A DNA stretch of 64,000 bases from Epinephelus fuscoguttatus (lineage: Eukaryota > Chordata > Actinopteri > Perciformes > Serranidae): the NCBI RefSeq assembly GCF_011397635.1, contig NC_064770.1:36914598-36978597 (forward strand). Direction: 5' to 3'. Position 1 is the first letter of the stretch. Each line of letters starts with the position of its first letter. The notes beneath the pieces were generated by a model, which was not told the DNA's origin, made no database searches, and worked only from the letters and a program-made list of their open reading frames with translations. Positions 51,072 to 64,000 of this stretch are shown piece by piece. A program made the position numbers and the translations under genes.

Positions 51072-54000
51072 AACTCTGACAAGTAATGTTGGCTAGCTAG
51101 CAACACACTCGTCACCAACTAACAGACACATGAAACGAGCAATTCAGTGCGACACAAACACATGACTGGTTTACTTTTTCCCTTCTGCGTTTGGATATGT
51201 CTGTCCCAATTTGTTAATATTTAAGCTTTCATTACTTGGGTAAGGCCAAGGTTTAAAAACTCTTCCTCATAATTTCGTGTCACCATCATGTACGCTATCA
51301 AGCTTGAGGGAGGTCACACATCAGTGTTACCTCAGCCAGAGTGCATGAAAACATTTTTAGGTCAAGGTTCCACACTGCTGATGGTTATTAGGGTAAAGGC
51401 AAATATCAGAACGGCTGGATGGCTAAAACTAGGTAAAGACAGCACTTGACAATATTAAAATTTTCAAAATCTATGATGATATCTAATCTCACATCACAAC
51501 AGATATCATATTGATATATTACTCAGCTTTAGTGTGGAAGCTTTCTTAGCCCCAGGCTAACAGATTACTCATCCTGGGGCTAAGTGGAGTGTGACAAGAG
51601 CTATATATGGCTGCACATGTCACATGAGCATAAATTCAACACAGATCAACCAGCCACATCTGCAGTGAGTGCTAACTGGTCCTATCACGAACTATGTTGT
51701 TATTAAACCAGTTTTATAATCAAATCAGCTGTTTTAATGTTTAGCCGACTATTTTTCTACTTTTTTCTGTGTGTAGAAGCAAAGCAGGAGGCATGTGGAG
51801 GCCACAGTAGAGTCTGGCCATTGCCCTGAGCACTGCACACTTGTTCTCATTTCCTCCTTAAATAAATAAAGATTAACAGCCCTGCTCGCTGACAGAATTA
51901 GCTCCTATCAACAGATCTTTGAACTGTGCCCATGTAGCATGATGTAAGATCCGCCCTTCCACCTCTCTTCTTCTTCTTCTTCTTCGTCTTCGTCTTCTTC
52001 TTCGTCTTCTTCAAACCGCTGTCTGCAGTTTGACATCATTTGTTATTTGAGTGCTGTTTGAGTCATACTACTCTGTCAATATTATATTACAGCCACTAAT
52101 GAAATAGTACGCCATAAAACTCCAATTTAAAGTCACCCCAGGAATTGAAGGAGAGCCTGCCAATAGATTACCATTAGAGCAGAGGCTGTTGTGGAACATA
52201 AAGACAGTCGGTGGTCATTACAGGAGGCAAATGTTAGCTCTCAATTGAGGAAATGTAAACTATTATTACACTGAGAAATAAAATAATTAGTCACAGAAAT
52301 TCAATGAAGTATGAAATACAACTGGACTACTGTAGAATGGTAATAGTGACTGGCTTAATTAGGGATGTCAGTTTTGTTTAAATTTGCTTTTAATAGCCCG
52401 ACACCCATTACTCGATAACTGAACAAGTATTTTTCATGAAAAATGTGAAAAAAGAGGCACTTTATTTTCAGTCCAGTGCTCCACTGACTCAGTGAGTGTT
52501 AGCACCAGATTTCAGTGGTGGTGAAATTTTAATGTTTTGTATTTGAAATGTCTTGTCCTCTATTTTATTTCCTGTTTGCTTTGCTGACAGACAGACAGCT
52601 AGCTGTGTTAATATGCAAAAACACGTTGGCCACCCCTTTGGTAGCCCCTGGTGAGCAAGCTGCAAAAACCCTTAAGCATTGTTGAATATGTTAGCGCTAT
52701 TAGCTGTGCTTAAGCAGCTAACAGTGCTAACAGAGATAGAACAGTTAACAGTGCTAAAGGGGAGTTGTGACTTGGAATCAAGCTGGTTACTCATCGGGGT
52801 AACCTGGGGTTAAACCGGAAAGATGGCTCAATGTTTCTGCAGCAACGTCGGCCCGCCGGCACGGGTCAGGATGGTGTAAACAGTGGTAATTGCATAATAA
52901 ATGGCGCCACTAGCCTGATACGGGTGGTGCACAGTGCAGTAAACTGAAGAGTAGCGAAGTTACACTATAGGCAGACATGCGTACTGGTCAACATTATTCT
53001 TGGCAGTTAATCATTAGATTAGATTGAGAATTCGTCAGGCCAATGTCAGTCGACTTCCTGCTTCATCTGCTATTGCTTAAAATGTCTTTATATTGGGGGA
53101 AGTTTACATTACAGTATATAACATTTACCTAGCTTGTGTTTCAGCTGAATGTGAGTTTGAGATATTCACACAAAGAAGAGTCTTTTCCCTGAGAAAGACA
53201 GGACTGTAACCACCACCACCCACTCATCCTGCTTCCCCAAACCTTTTTCCAGCCCAGAGTCAAATTAGGCTCAGAATCTGTGGTAAACTTGTCTAGTCTG
53301 TCCCAACATCAGTGTGTCCTTGTATCTGCATGTGCTTACGTTAATGCCACAGCTTAGTTGTTTTCACATCCTGTTCGATGTGTCTTCCAACCCCCAGCAA
53401 CTTCCTGTGTCTCCACAGCAAACTCCAGCAGCTCTACAGCGTGCACCCACCACACTACAGCACTGACTTTACACAGAGAAGCACAAGCTCAGTTCTTTGT
53501 GACGCTGACAGTTAGAATTTAGTTGCAATAAAATCACAGTAAAATTATCTGGCCTTAGCAGGAGCTCACTATTATTAATCCACCCTGTGACAGACATCTT
53601 GTTGTCCCTCTTTAGGGGTTGCAATGTAGAGGAAAATGGAGCTTTTAGCCGGCTGCTTCAACACTTTCTCTTAATGCCCTCCACCCCTCCCCTGATTAAT
53701 GGCTCCCTCTTCGCCTATTAGTGCTTAGGGTATTGATTTCCCCTCCTCGTCCACTTGACCACTGAAGAGAGGAAGACTTGTATCAGCGTTGCTTTGTGAT
53801 GCCTGAATGTCATGAAAATCCAAACCTCACTTGAAAGACTCATAAGCCATCATTAGAGTCTGAGCTCCAGTTCCAGATCCAAATCCCGCTATTAGATTTT
53901 TCCTCTCCAAACACTCAAAGTTAAAGTCAGCAGTGGTTTTGTGCAGATTCCTTGGCCGTCTGTGTAAGGCAGCAGTGCAGTTGACTATGTGGATCTGAAG

Positions 54001-54557
54001 GGTCAATAAATCGCTGCGATGTTGCTCATTGTGCAGTTTTTGTTACAGCTGAGATTCACCCCACTTACGCTGCCAGAGGCCTTGTAGGATCCCACTGGAG
54101 TCCAAGACACAGTGTGTTCAGTTCACATTTGCATATAGGAGCAGACTATTTTCTAATTAAGTGCCGAATCTCTGGAGAGAAAGCTAAGATAAGTACATTT
54201 CTCTGGCTCAGTTGTTCCTCTCGTCTTCCTTGTGATTAATTCAAACCGTGTGACCTTGTTAATGTAAGAACTTTTTTAAAAGCTTCACTATGTATAGCCA
54301 GAGGACGTTTGGCCCATAAGGAACGGAAGGTATTAAAGACAGTCTTTAGCACAGAAACACACAAACCACAGAGAAATTAGTCGTAGTGATACAGCATTTC
54401 ATTCATCCAGTACAGGACTCCTTCAGCACACTGGTGATGGTGTTGCTTTTGTTATGTACGTAACCTGGATTAGATTTGGATTAGGATTTTCATTAGTAAA
54501 GCAGCAGTAGTGGCCAAAAAGATGAGTGCCAGGAGGAAAAGCGTGCGGTGTATTTTA
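51072..54557 (+). other. grb2 intron 2, continued
   Basis: Intronic. Holds an imperfect (CTT)n/(CGTCTT)n tract at 51966-52012. TTAGGGATGTCAGTTTTG at about 52361 marks a fragment related to one near 16028. No exon recognised. Confidence 0.5.
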
Positions 54558-55384
54558 AGGGCCCTGACACACCAAGCTGATGGTCTACCATAGGTCAATG
54601 TTGGGCTGTCAGTGAGCGTCTGTTGCCCTAAATTTTGGGGTGTCCCACACTGTTGGCACCAGTCAGCCCTTGTTCATTCAGCATGGCTTGTGGCTACATT
54701 ATTTTTTTGTTGTGTCTTTGTGATGGTTTTATAGCATCCTGTAGCTTTCCAGTAGTGCTCATAATGTAGTGAAATCTGAAAAATAATGTTTGTTTTAGCC
54801 ATTAAATGCTCTTTTCCCAGGCCCTTATAAAAACTATTTCCCACATGATGCGACGTAGGACTCTGCACGATGTTGTTGCAGCGTATAAACCTCAGTACTG
54901 CTGTGGAAACCATATTAGTTCCAATTCAAAAGCCACACAATATCAAACAAACTAAATAATCAAGTCAGCTGTTGACTAGCAACTCTGTGTGCTGTGAGGT
55001 AAAATGGCAACGTAAAGCGGTAAAATCTTAATATAGCGTACACTTAAACTGATGTAGATTTTTTAGAAGACTAAAATATGTTTAGCTGCTGCTCTTTGAC
55101 AGAAACAACGCTGAAACCTACGACACAGCTTTTTGAAAAGGGCTGAGAGGGAGTTTCCATTTGAAAAATACGTCTACGATTGTCTGATTTCCCTCTTGAA
55201 GGAGAAGGAGAATTATTTCCTCTCACATAGGTGCTGCGTTTATGTGCTAGTTGGCTGTTGGCTGTAGTCTTTGTGGTTTGTTCAAGTTCAGCTTTTTGAC
55301 TGAGACACAGGCGATGTGGGGCGACGCAACAGTCAGCTTTTGTTGCCACTCGTCCTTTGACATCGGTTTGGTGTGTCTGTGCCT
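54558..55384. mobile_element. PIF/Harbinger-type MITE, copy 2
   Basis: Ends AGGGCCCTGACACACCAAGC on the left, and on the right the complement of GGCACAGACACACCAAACC. It is the same family as 8734-9420, at about 827 bp, and flanked by TTA(A). The interior is more diverged and longer than copy 1. Confidence 0.75.
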
Positions 55385-56908
55385 TAAAATAGCCAGACCA
55401 GCAACCCTTCCTCCTGAGTGGCGCCACTAGCAGCATGCTTCTGTTCACAAGGACGATGGAAGGAGATGTAGAAACTGCAAATATTGCCTTATCTTAGTAA
55501 TGGAGGAAAGTGTGTTTGCATGAACTCTCTCCTGCCTTTTCTCCGTCTTTGTTGTATTTGAGGCATCTGCTCCGAGTCAACATACGGCCACAGAGCTAGC
55601 AGGCTAACACTTATCTGTCCCAGTGACTTCCCACTTTGGACTAATAGCTGCCCAACTGGGCGAGGTTCAGTATGTCAGCACTTGTGCCTGCTGCTGTTGC
55701 TGGAGTTGAAACCCACTCTCTTAAATTGACCCTCCATTTCTGTGGCCTTGCTCACTCACAGCTTGTTAGAGCAGTTAATTGTGTTCAGGGACAGCCTATA
55801 GACGTTATACAAAGAGTAGCAGCAGTACAGGGAGTGTTAAGGCAATCGACAGAGCTTTGTCAGAAATCACTCTCTCCTTCACCCATTCATCACTTCCTTT
55901 ATAACAGACTCTGAACTGTTGACTCTATTGTGAGCAGTCAGTTGACATTTGCAGACACTAATCATTATCATTTGGTGTCATCACTTAGGTTTATGACTGT
56001 AATTTTCATATTTATAAAATGTGGTTCATTGCATTGCGGAATTGTGAGCAAAATATTGTGTGCATATAGAAGCAACATATAAGTTCCATTGTTAAGATTT
56101 TAAGAGGGCTCTTTATAGAGCAGTAATTTTATATTTAGAGTTTGAACACAGACAGTAAATGTATAATGATGTCAGTGTTTGTATCCCTTGGTGGTAAAAG
56201 CACATGATTCCATTAAATTATTTATTATATGGACTCAAAGAACCTCTTAGTTTTTAGCTTGATAGTAATGTTAAAGCTCATTGCATGGCAAAGACGAGCT
56301 GTTGAGGGCAGAGAATTGGTAATGCGTGTGATTTTGGCGTGGCATGGTGAAGCATGCTGCACTGAACCTGTGAAAAAGGATACACTAAGATGACATTTTG
56401 AAAACCTGGTTGGAAGTCACACGTTTCCTGTTGACTAATTAATCAGAGAGGTGATGCATGCACTTGGGTTTCAGTTTACAGTTCACGTTCTGGGAGCCAC
56501 GTAGGGTTGGGTATCAGTACAGTATCTTTGAAGGTACTGACCAAGATTGAGATCGGAGATCTAGAAAAAAAATGACTGTCTGTTTTTGCTCGCAGCCAAT
56601 CACTGCAGGCATTCTTGATTTAATGCGACGTGTGGTTGGCCCACTACTGCTGCACCTACAACCCATACAGTCTGGCGGGGGGTAGTCTGACTCATCAGAT
56701 GAAGGCTTTTTTTATAAGCCTGTTAATGGCTGCCTATTTAGGCCGATACTCTCCCTCACTTCCGCTATCTGCGTGTTACTGTTTTAAAAATCCCCTCTGC
56801 TATGGGAAGAAACCACAACAAACTCAACTTACACACTTACAATGACAAGTTTTCATGAAGATTCTTATCATGCAACAAGGCATCTCTGCTTTGTTCTTTT
56901 CTATAAAT
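55385..56908 (+). other. grb2 intron 2, continued
   Basis: Intronic, no exon or defined repeat. The 80-codon frame at 55672-55914 looks protein-like but has no recognisable domain or splice borders. Confidence 0.45.
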
Positions 56909-57612
56909 TAGGGATGCACCGAAATGAAAATTTGTAGCCGAAGCCGAATATTATTAAACGCTTGGCCGAGTATCGAATACCGAATATCATTGTTTAGTTT
57001 TTCATTAGTTTTTGCAGATGAACCCCCTCCAGATTAGTGTTGTCACAGTACCAAAATTGGGACCCACTGTACGATACCAATGAAAATATCACGGTTCTGA
57101 GTAGTATCAGGATACCACAGCGGAAATGAGGCAGATGTGCCTTTTGTCATTTATAAAAAGATAAATCACTTTTCTATAATACATCAGTGATATTTCAATG
57201 GAATAAATTACTTATTGACTTATTCATACTTCAAAAACAGCATGGCCGCCGTATTTGACAGGAATACATTACTGTTTGTGACTGTGACCCCCGTTCAACC
57301 CACAATCGGTGGGATTCGCCTTTCGTTTCTGCTGCTGGTTGAAATCTGTAGGCTGCTCGCACAGCGTGCTGAATGAGTTAAGCCTATTTTGCTCGCTCAA
57401 AACTATTTTTAGTCACAAATGCGGTGACGGACGGATCGCCACACTGCCAACATTTTATTCCGCCCGTCACGGCACGCCGTTTGATTGCGTTATCAAAACA
57501 CGCCGCTATTATTCAGCCTTGCTTTTAACTTATTCCACCGAATACCGAATGTGTGTTTTTTTGCAACATTCGGCCGAATATATTTGGTTACCTAATATTC
57601 GGTGCATCCCTA
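56909..57612. mobile_element. hAT-type non-autonomous transposon
   Basis: A 704-bp element with termini TAGGGATGCACCGAAA and, inverted, TATTCGGTGCATCCCTA. Flanking 8-mers CTATAAAT (56901-56908) and CTGTAAAA (57613-57620) match at 6 of 8 positions, fitting the 8-bp duplication of hAT elements. The interior is rich in CCGAATA/TATTCGG motifs. No transposase. Confidence 0.85.
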
Positions 57613-60027
57613 CTGTAAAATTGTTGATTAGTTCTCCAACAAATAAAACAACTTATGAATAAACTCACATGCCAGATGTTGCTCCATTTTCTCACACGGC
57701 CAGTCGGAGTTAATTTTCCACATCTTTTGAAATGATACCTGAAAACTATTCTTTTTGCATCAGGGGTCTGATCTCCGACCGTCCTGACTCCCCGCAGGAT
57801 CAGCAAACTTTATGTTGCTGCCGTCACTGGCGCTGCTCTCTTCCCAGGGGGTCTGCATGGTTAGCATGAGCTAACAGCAGCACCGCTAACATCCAACACT
57901 GAATCATTAAACATTCCTAACAAACTCACACTGATACTGAAACAGCTCCGCTCTGTCGTAAACCCATTAATAACTAAGGTAATGTTAGTCACATTGTGCT
58001 AACAGTTAACCCTGTCACTGCTTGTGTCCCACTCCCCAGACACTATTTTGCAAGGGCACCATCACTGCATACTGGGCTTAGCGCAGCCCAAGATGATTGT
58101 AATTGGTTAAGAGAAACAAAAACTAGCTAGAGCTTTTTTTTCCCCACTATAGCAGAATGTTAATATGGTGATTGTGGACGTTTTTCAAGAGCTGACACAG
58201 CGCTGTTGAGATAGGTCTGACTATGCGAGACTAGATGTGGGGAAGTTGAGCGTGGTGTGTCAAGATGCCGACAATGTGAAGTATGGCTACACTACACGCC
58301 TGAGGTGTCTGGAGGCGTTTTGTGCTGCCGAATGCTTCATAATTCATATGATGGGTATAAGGTAAAGGAGAACAAAAGGTATCAAATCACTCTTTTGATA
58401 TCAGTATCACTAACGGTGCTGGTATTTGTAGTGGTATTGTAATGCTTTAAAAGACAGCCAGCTCTAGAGCCAAGGTGGGCTGTTTTTCTAAATCATTTTC
58501 ATCTTTTTAAAACCTAAACCGAACCCTTTAAAGCAGAAATTAGGACGGCTTAGTCTTTTAAATCCCCACCCCTGGACGTAAACATTTCAATAGATATCAC
58601 TGTGTTGCCAGCAACATTTTCTGAACACCTTCTACATTATTTCTGAGGAGAGAGAGAGAATATCTCTGTGGCACGGCAGATGCAGGTTAGATGTTGCATC
58701 TAATGGGAACCGAAAAACCTTGCAGTGCAGCGTGGGAATGAAAAGACAACTTTCTCTTTCAGTGGGTAGATGGGAGGGGGGGGATCACAATAAGGCATTT
58801 AGCTAGCCAGCTACCGCAGATGGAGGACAGTGCACGCCACAGAATAAAACATAGCTAGCTTGGCTGCTCTAAAAAAGAGATGCCCTCATTTTTTTGTAAT
58901 TTGCCCCTGAGGAGTTTTCCTAAGCTGATCACAAGGAGTGTGATTCTTCAAAGTGGTCCTCTGTCTCCTTCTCTCTCTCTCTCTCTCTTTCTCTTTCACG
59001 GCTTCTGTTGCTTTCTCTCGCTTTTTTCTATTCATCTCTCTCGATCAGTCCTCTGTCGCCGTTTGTGCCTCGTGTTTCGCTCTTCTCCTCTCGCTGCCTC
59101 TGCCTCTTTTCTCACTGCTCTTCCTCTCTGTAACAGAGTGTTGAGTCAGAGAGCTGTAATTAGATCTCACTCCTTCTCATCTCCACATCACTCCCTCCTG
59201 ATGTGCCATAAAGTCACTGACGGCTGTATTTAAACCAGAAGTTATCATTCTCTGTCCCGTGTTTTTGTCTCTCTGCTCAGCTGCAGTTTACAATCTGAAC
59301 AGGATATACGTGAAAAATGGTCCAGACACTGATGAGCCGATGTTTGATACGTGATAAATACATGACATATAGGGCATAGTGACGTATATATTCCTTAACA
59401 TAACTGAGGAGCTGATGGATCGTCAGCTTTTGGCTCACACTGACTTGTATTGTGTGCCACTCGTGTGTGTGTGTGGTTGGTTATTAATCTCTTCAACAAC
59501 AGCTGGTAAAGCCTTGCATTGGCATCAGACAGCAACAACCCCATTCTTAATGCTATATAATAGCAACACTTGTCCTTAAATGCACACACTTGCCTAAGCT
59601 GTCACATCTGTTTACTGCACTACAGATTTTGTTGCTTCTTTTTTTTTTTTTGTCAAAGCTTAAGTCATTAGAGGGTATTGCCAAAATAAACTGCAGTGAG
59701 ATTTCAAGCTGTGACAAACAACATCATGATGTAAGAGAGGATCCTCCCCCCGAGCTGCCGGAGTCAAATTGATGTTAAGAGGAGAAAGGAGTGGGGCTAA
59801 GCCAAAATTATCCTTCCATATCAGTTATCACGCTGAGGCTGTTAATTGAAGTTTACCACCCATCTGGTGTGGCTGGTGGGCTCATCTTTTCAGGCGTTAT
59901 GACATATTGTTCAGTCTTCATGAGAGATTTTCTTTTTAAATCAGCTACAGTATAACTGTTCAGTTGCCTGTTGACTTTGTATCCTGGATACAGGCTGTCT
60001 GCAGGCCTTTAAAAAGTCTTAAAATGC
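57613..60027 (+). other. grb2 intron 2, continued
   Basis: Intronic, with a (CT)n tract at 58967-58995 and a T-run at 59638-59651. No exon recognised. Confidence 0.5.
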
Positions 60028-60662
60028 CTTAAAGGTTCAGTCTCTAGGATTTAGGGGGATATAATGGTGGAAATGGAACATAAGATAATGAGTATATTTT
60101 CTTTAGTGTATAATCAGGTGGGAATAAGAATCATTGTGTTTTCGTTACCTCAGAATGAGCTGTTAATATCTACACAGGGAGCAGGTCCTCATCTGTGGAG
60201 ATTGTTATATTGCACGGCCATGTTTTTACTGTAGCCCAGTACAGCTGGAATTACATCATGATATTTTAAGGCTGTATCTTGATACACGATATATATCTTG
60301 ATGCTTTTAAATCTCCTCAAAGGCACTTCATTAATGCTAGGATTAGGAGACAAAATCAAACATAACAGTATTTCTGACCAGATACACTTTCTGATGCAAA
60401 AACGTTGTGGGGGTGACTACGCAATGCAGCCTTTAAAATGAGGGAATTTTGCCATTTATGCCATGTCACAATACGATATCCAAAATCCAAGACAATATAT
60501 AGTCTTATACCTCGATAACAATACCATATCTTCATATTGCCCAGCCCTATAGCCCAGAATAGACAAACCAAACACTGGCTCTGGATGGGGTCCTTCGTGT
60601 GTTCACGTCGGCCACCAAAGTCAGCAGCCTCTCCGTGACAAGAGTGTCGGAGAAACACTGAT
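60028..60662 (+). mobile_element. Dispersed repeat carrying a nested hAT-like insertion
   Basis: The outer repeat (TAAAGGTTCAGTCTCTAGGA to about 60662) is a common fish repeat. Inside it, 60240-60549 is a 310-bp element with ends TACAGCTGGA and, inverted, TAGGGCTGGG. It is bounded by a perfect 8-bp duplication TAGCCCAG at 60232-60239 and 60550-60557, typical of hAT insertion. Confidence 0.8.
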
Positions 60663-62095
60663 TTTTTTAAAAGTAAAACTGCTTTATTCAGTGTTTACAG
60701 GTTTAAATCACTGGGTCTGTTTGTTTTAAAGAGGAAGAGACCTCTGCAGATGATTCAGCTCCTGGTAATCATCTGGTAATTCACTTATCCACCTTTTAAT
60801 TTCTGTTTGTCAAAATGAGTCAAGCTCTTCCCGTAAACGTCCTCGTTTCTGTCCAAAAATCTGTTATAAATTTGGTGGTTGAAAATGATCTCGAAAGGTC
60901 TTGAAACATTATATTTAGGTGTCTGATACCTGTGGACTCCCTGTGGATACATCAGACAAACAGTAGGTGATGACAGTTGCATCTTTTCAGCTTTCCCTGT
61001 TTTTCCTTTTTTAAATAAAAATACTTGGCTTATTCACTGCAGCTATTTTGTGCATGTTAGAAATAGTTTTCTGTATCTCAGTTCAGTGTGTTCACACCTA
61101 CAGCAGTGGGGGTGTAGTTACTTTTATTACCTCAAGTTTGAGAACCACTTCTGTTAGAGAGTTGGTGTACTTGGAAAGCCACAGTGAAGCCACGCTTAGT
61201 CTCTTCTGCCGGGTCCAACACTCAGTTTACACCCCTGTCGGAGGTGCGACGTGTGTTCAGAGCTACAATCTCTGTTCTATAAGGGAGGCTCCCCATGTGG
61301 CGATGGCCTCAGGCATTATTTTAATTACAAGAGTGTTACAAGCTTTAATTTACTGGAATCCAATGTAATCTCTTTCTCTGTGTCTTTCTGCGTCGGGGTG
61401 GCACTCACCGCCTCCCTGATCCAAGTCTGCAGCCTCCCCGCTGGGAGCTAAAGAGGTCAAACTCATTTTGACGGCTTTTGTTTTTGTTCTAAAGCTGTTT
61501 TGCTAAACAAAGCAAAAAGTGGACTCGTGTGCTCTTCACACGATTCACCCCACCCCATCACACCCACAAAGCTGCTGTGATTTTTAATCTGTCTTCCTCT
61601 CCATAGGCAGCAGTCGAGTTGGGATGTCACGAGAACTCGTACTTCAGCTCCAGGTTGATGCCAAAATTCTAAAAACTGTGATGTTTCTAATTTTTGTGTG
61701 CTGTAGTTAGAAGGGATGCAGTTTTTTCAGACCTGACGGGGCAGTATATACGGCTATAAGTGTTCTAGTCTGCCGTTAAATGTCAAAGGAGGAAGAAGAA
61801 TACCTACCAGCACAGAAGAGAGCCATGTATTAACACTCTTCTATAAACAGCAGCAGTGTGACGAGGTGCTGAGCATCTATTCTGTGCTGAGCGCTGCAGC
61901 TTTTGGTGTTTTATTTCAGGCAGCCAAGAGCTGAAAAATGTTAAACTTTTGTAAAAATGCAGCGCTCGTCGTCACTGTCACTTTTTACCCAGCTGTCCAA
62001 TCACAGTCCTTTTTACACAGAGATGCCACGGTAGGGCCACAACAAAGACTTCATCACACTGGCTTTGTTTTTTATGCAGAACCAAACAAGGCAGG
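60663..62095 (+). other. grb2 intron 2, continued
   Basis: Intronic, no exon or clear repeat. The short frames in this stretch show no known domain. Confidence 0.45.
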
Positions 62096-62873
62096 CATAA
62101 GCAGAATTTATGCTTGTGCACCCTCTCTATGCAGAGCCTACGCCGTAGCCTTTGCACATGGCCTACCCTGTTGTGAGGATTTATACTTGTGCAATGGTGT
62201 GTCTGTTTAGTTGATTTAAAACACACATTAAACACACATTAAACATGGCTTAATAGAGACAATTCCAAACACAAGTACACAAATCAGCTTCACTATAACT
62301 CGCAGCATTCACAGACAAACACTTGTCTTTATCTGGACACATTTTCCCCACAAATACAACATGCTAACGTTATTAGCACAAGCCTATGGCATTTTACATT
62401 GTATAAATTAGCCTAGCAGCTAGCAGACTTTTCCTCTACTCATATGAAGCCAGGGACAACAGCAACATTTAACAAAGGTAACGCTAGAAAAAACAAAAAA
62501 CAACTGTCTGATACTAAACACGTTTTCCAAACAAATACAACATGCTAACGTTATTAGCACAAGCCTATGGCATTTTACATTGTATAAATTAGCCTAGCAG
62601 GTAGCAGAGGTTTCTTCCGCTCATATGAAGCCAGGATAAATCACGCACATCATTTAAAATGCTATTTTTGTGGAGGCTTTATTGTCTTCACAATTTATTG
62701 TTTCTTATCTGTGCAATTAAAGTAAATAAAAGCTTTGTTTCCACTGAGGGAAATGGTTTCAGCTTATAAACTTAGATGGGAGGTCTGCGTCACTGCAAAG
62801 CATAGTTACATATCTTGGGAGGTGCATGCTGTAGGTACGATGTTGATTCAACGCAGAAGTATAAATACCGCTT
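62096..62873 (-). mobile_element. MITE, inverted pair member B
   Basis: The same family as 50154-51071, in opposite orientation. Termini are AAGCAGAATTTATGCTTGTG and, at the right, AGAAGTATAAATACCGCTT. The internal block (CAAATACAACATGCTAACGT, TTAGCACAAGCCTATGGCAT, AATTAGCCTAGCAG) occurs twice. Confidence 0.8.
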
Positions 62874-62884
62874 GTGTTGCTCCA

Positions 62885-63165
62885 GTGTGTGTGACTTTTA
62901 GATAGCATGCTGCCAGCTGCTTTTTACATCTCCCAGCAATGGGTCGCATGTATAACACGTCCAAACATCACACCTGTACTGTCCTGCAGGCTCACACTTT
63001 TTACGCATCAGTTTAAACTACCTCTGCTGCTGGCTTGAAGTTGAGACAACTTTGTCCCCCATCCCTTTATCGAACCTTTTATACAGAGCGATGAGGCGGA
63101 CAACAGTGCAACATTCCCACCTTCAACAGGCTGTGTGAAAGGGGCTACAGTGACAGAGTTGAGGG
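62885..63165 (-). mobile_element. Partial inverted copy of the 43779-44783 MITE
   Basis: On the minus strand it begins TAGCCCCTTTCACACAGCCT and continues with blocks shared with 44177-44300 (GTGGGAATGTTGCAC as in copy 1, CGCCTCA, CTGTATAAAAGG, GCAGAGGTAGT). It lacks the other terminus. Confidence 0.6.
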
Positions 63166-64000
63166 ACATATAGCCAACCACAAAGACCAACCATCACATC
63201 TTATCTTTACGGGTGCTAAACAACAACAATGATGATATACTGTAGGCCATATATTAAAATATGTTCCCTCACCACCAACATCTCATGGATCCACACAGAC
63301 TAGTGTTTTGCATTTGAGGTGAATCATCGTGGGTTAATATCAGAATTTAAATAAAATTTGAATGTTTCAACGAAGGAGTGTATGCGTAAGCACATGTGAT
63401 ACATGTTTTTGTTTTTTGTGGTATCGAATTGAGAATCGTAAAATTTTTATTGCATTCGTATTGACTAAAAAATTTCTGGTATTGTAACACACCTACAGTT
63501 AAGGGTGGCGGAGTCGTCCATCTTTTTGATGACACATTCAGGGTATTCTAAATTATTGCACCAAAACATAACCCACCTTTTATTTAAAGACTTGAACCTT
63601 CGTCCCGTCACACTGTCCTAGATACCGCACTGTTTATAGAGTGGTTCAGTTTGTCCCCTGTGTACAATCTGGTGCCACCACAGGGGTCACACTTCTGCTG
63701 CCAGTGTGTCTAAATACCAGCATTAGATTCCATTCCTGCAGCACATCCACACAGTTGGCACTGACCGGCGGCTGGCTTTGACTTTGCATATTACCAGGTA
63801 CACTGTTGTAACTGATAAATTTCTGCAGTTTGATTAGATAACCAAACAGTGTTTGATGTTGTCATGGTTGCCGTCTGGTGTGCAAACAGCAGGAGGGGCT
63901 CTATCGGTTTCATTAAACTTGGTGGCAGACCCAACAGGCTTTGGCCTCTGAGGTTCTGATGAAGCTTTAGCTTGTCTGTCTTTCTATTTGTCTGACCTGC
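63166..64000 (+). other. grb2 intron 2, end of window
   Basis: Intronic sequence without a recognised exon or repeat. The second grb2 coding exon should lie beyond 64000. Confidence 0.45.

Noticed and set aside
55672..55914. 80-codon frame in the grb2 intron
   Set aside because: Protein-like composition but no recognisable motif, no splice borders and no conserved neighbours.

Overview
This is nuclear DNA from a ray-finned fish, most likely a percomorph teleost. The evidence is intron-split vertebrate genes with GT/AG borders, long stretches of decayed transposons of fish-typical families (LINE tails, tRNA-derived SINEs, Harbinger and hAT MITEs), and large simple or minisatellite arrays. The fish-level call is firm. 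The percomorph call is an inference from the repeat types.

Only three protein-coding loci could be supported. (1) The 3' end of usp43 (ubiquitin-specific protease 43, + strand): three exons at 2314-2472, 2971-3144 and 3501-4687, with earlier exons to the left of the window. (2) A complete two-exon melanin-concentrating hormone receptor gene (mchr1 type, probably mchr1b, - strand): coding exon 1 at 32475-32418 and exon 2 at 28251-27221, giving a 362-residue GPCR. (3) The 5' end of grb2 (+ strand): a probable non-coding exon 1 ending at 37854 and the first coding exon at 40591-40668, encoding the first 26 residues of the N-terminal SH3 domain. The rest of grb2 lies to the right, and about 23.3 kb of its next intron fills the window. 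usp43 and the receptor gene converge; the receptor gene and grb2 diverge. The three proteins act in unrelated processes (deubiquitination, neuropeptide signalling, receptor tyrosine kinase adaptor), so I see no operon-like cooperation.

The rest is repeat-rich. From 1 to 2313: usp43 intron with a ~32-bp minisatellite. From 4.7 to 27 kb: intergenic, with a truncated Harbinger element, a foldback repeat, a LINE fragment split by a Harbinger MITE, two tRNA-type SINEs, a 340-bp tandem duplication, a 21-bp minisatellite of 1.6 kb, two more LINE fragments and a ~59-bp tandem repeat. From 28.3 to 32.4 kb: receptor intron with a palindromic repeat cluster, a second array of the same 32-bp minisatellite, and a LINE 3' fragment. 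From 32.5 to 37.6 kb: the spacer between receptor and grb2, with an AT-rich pentamer array, a LINE tail running into a 0.7-kb ACT-type trinucleotide array, and an hAT-like MITE inside that array. From 37.9 to 64 kb: grb2 introns with nested MITEs, two inverted copies of a ~0.8-0.9-kb MITE, and hAT elements.

I found no new gene system. The most unusual structures are the paired 32-bp minisatellites in introns of two different genes, the 21-bp array that keeps long frames open on both strands, and several precisely resolvable nested transposon insertions. Family names for repeats come from motif recognition, without a database search.
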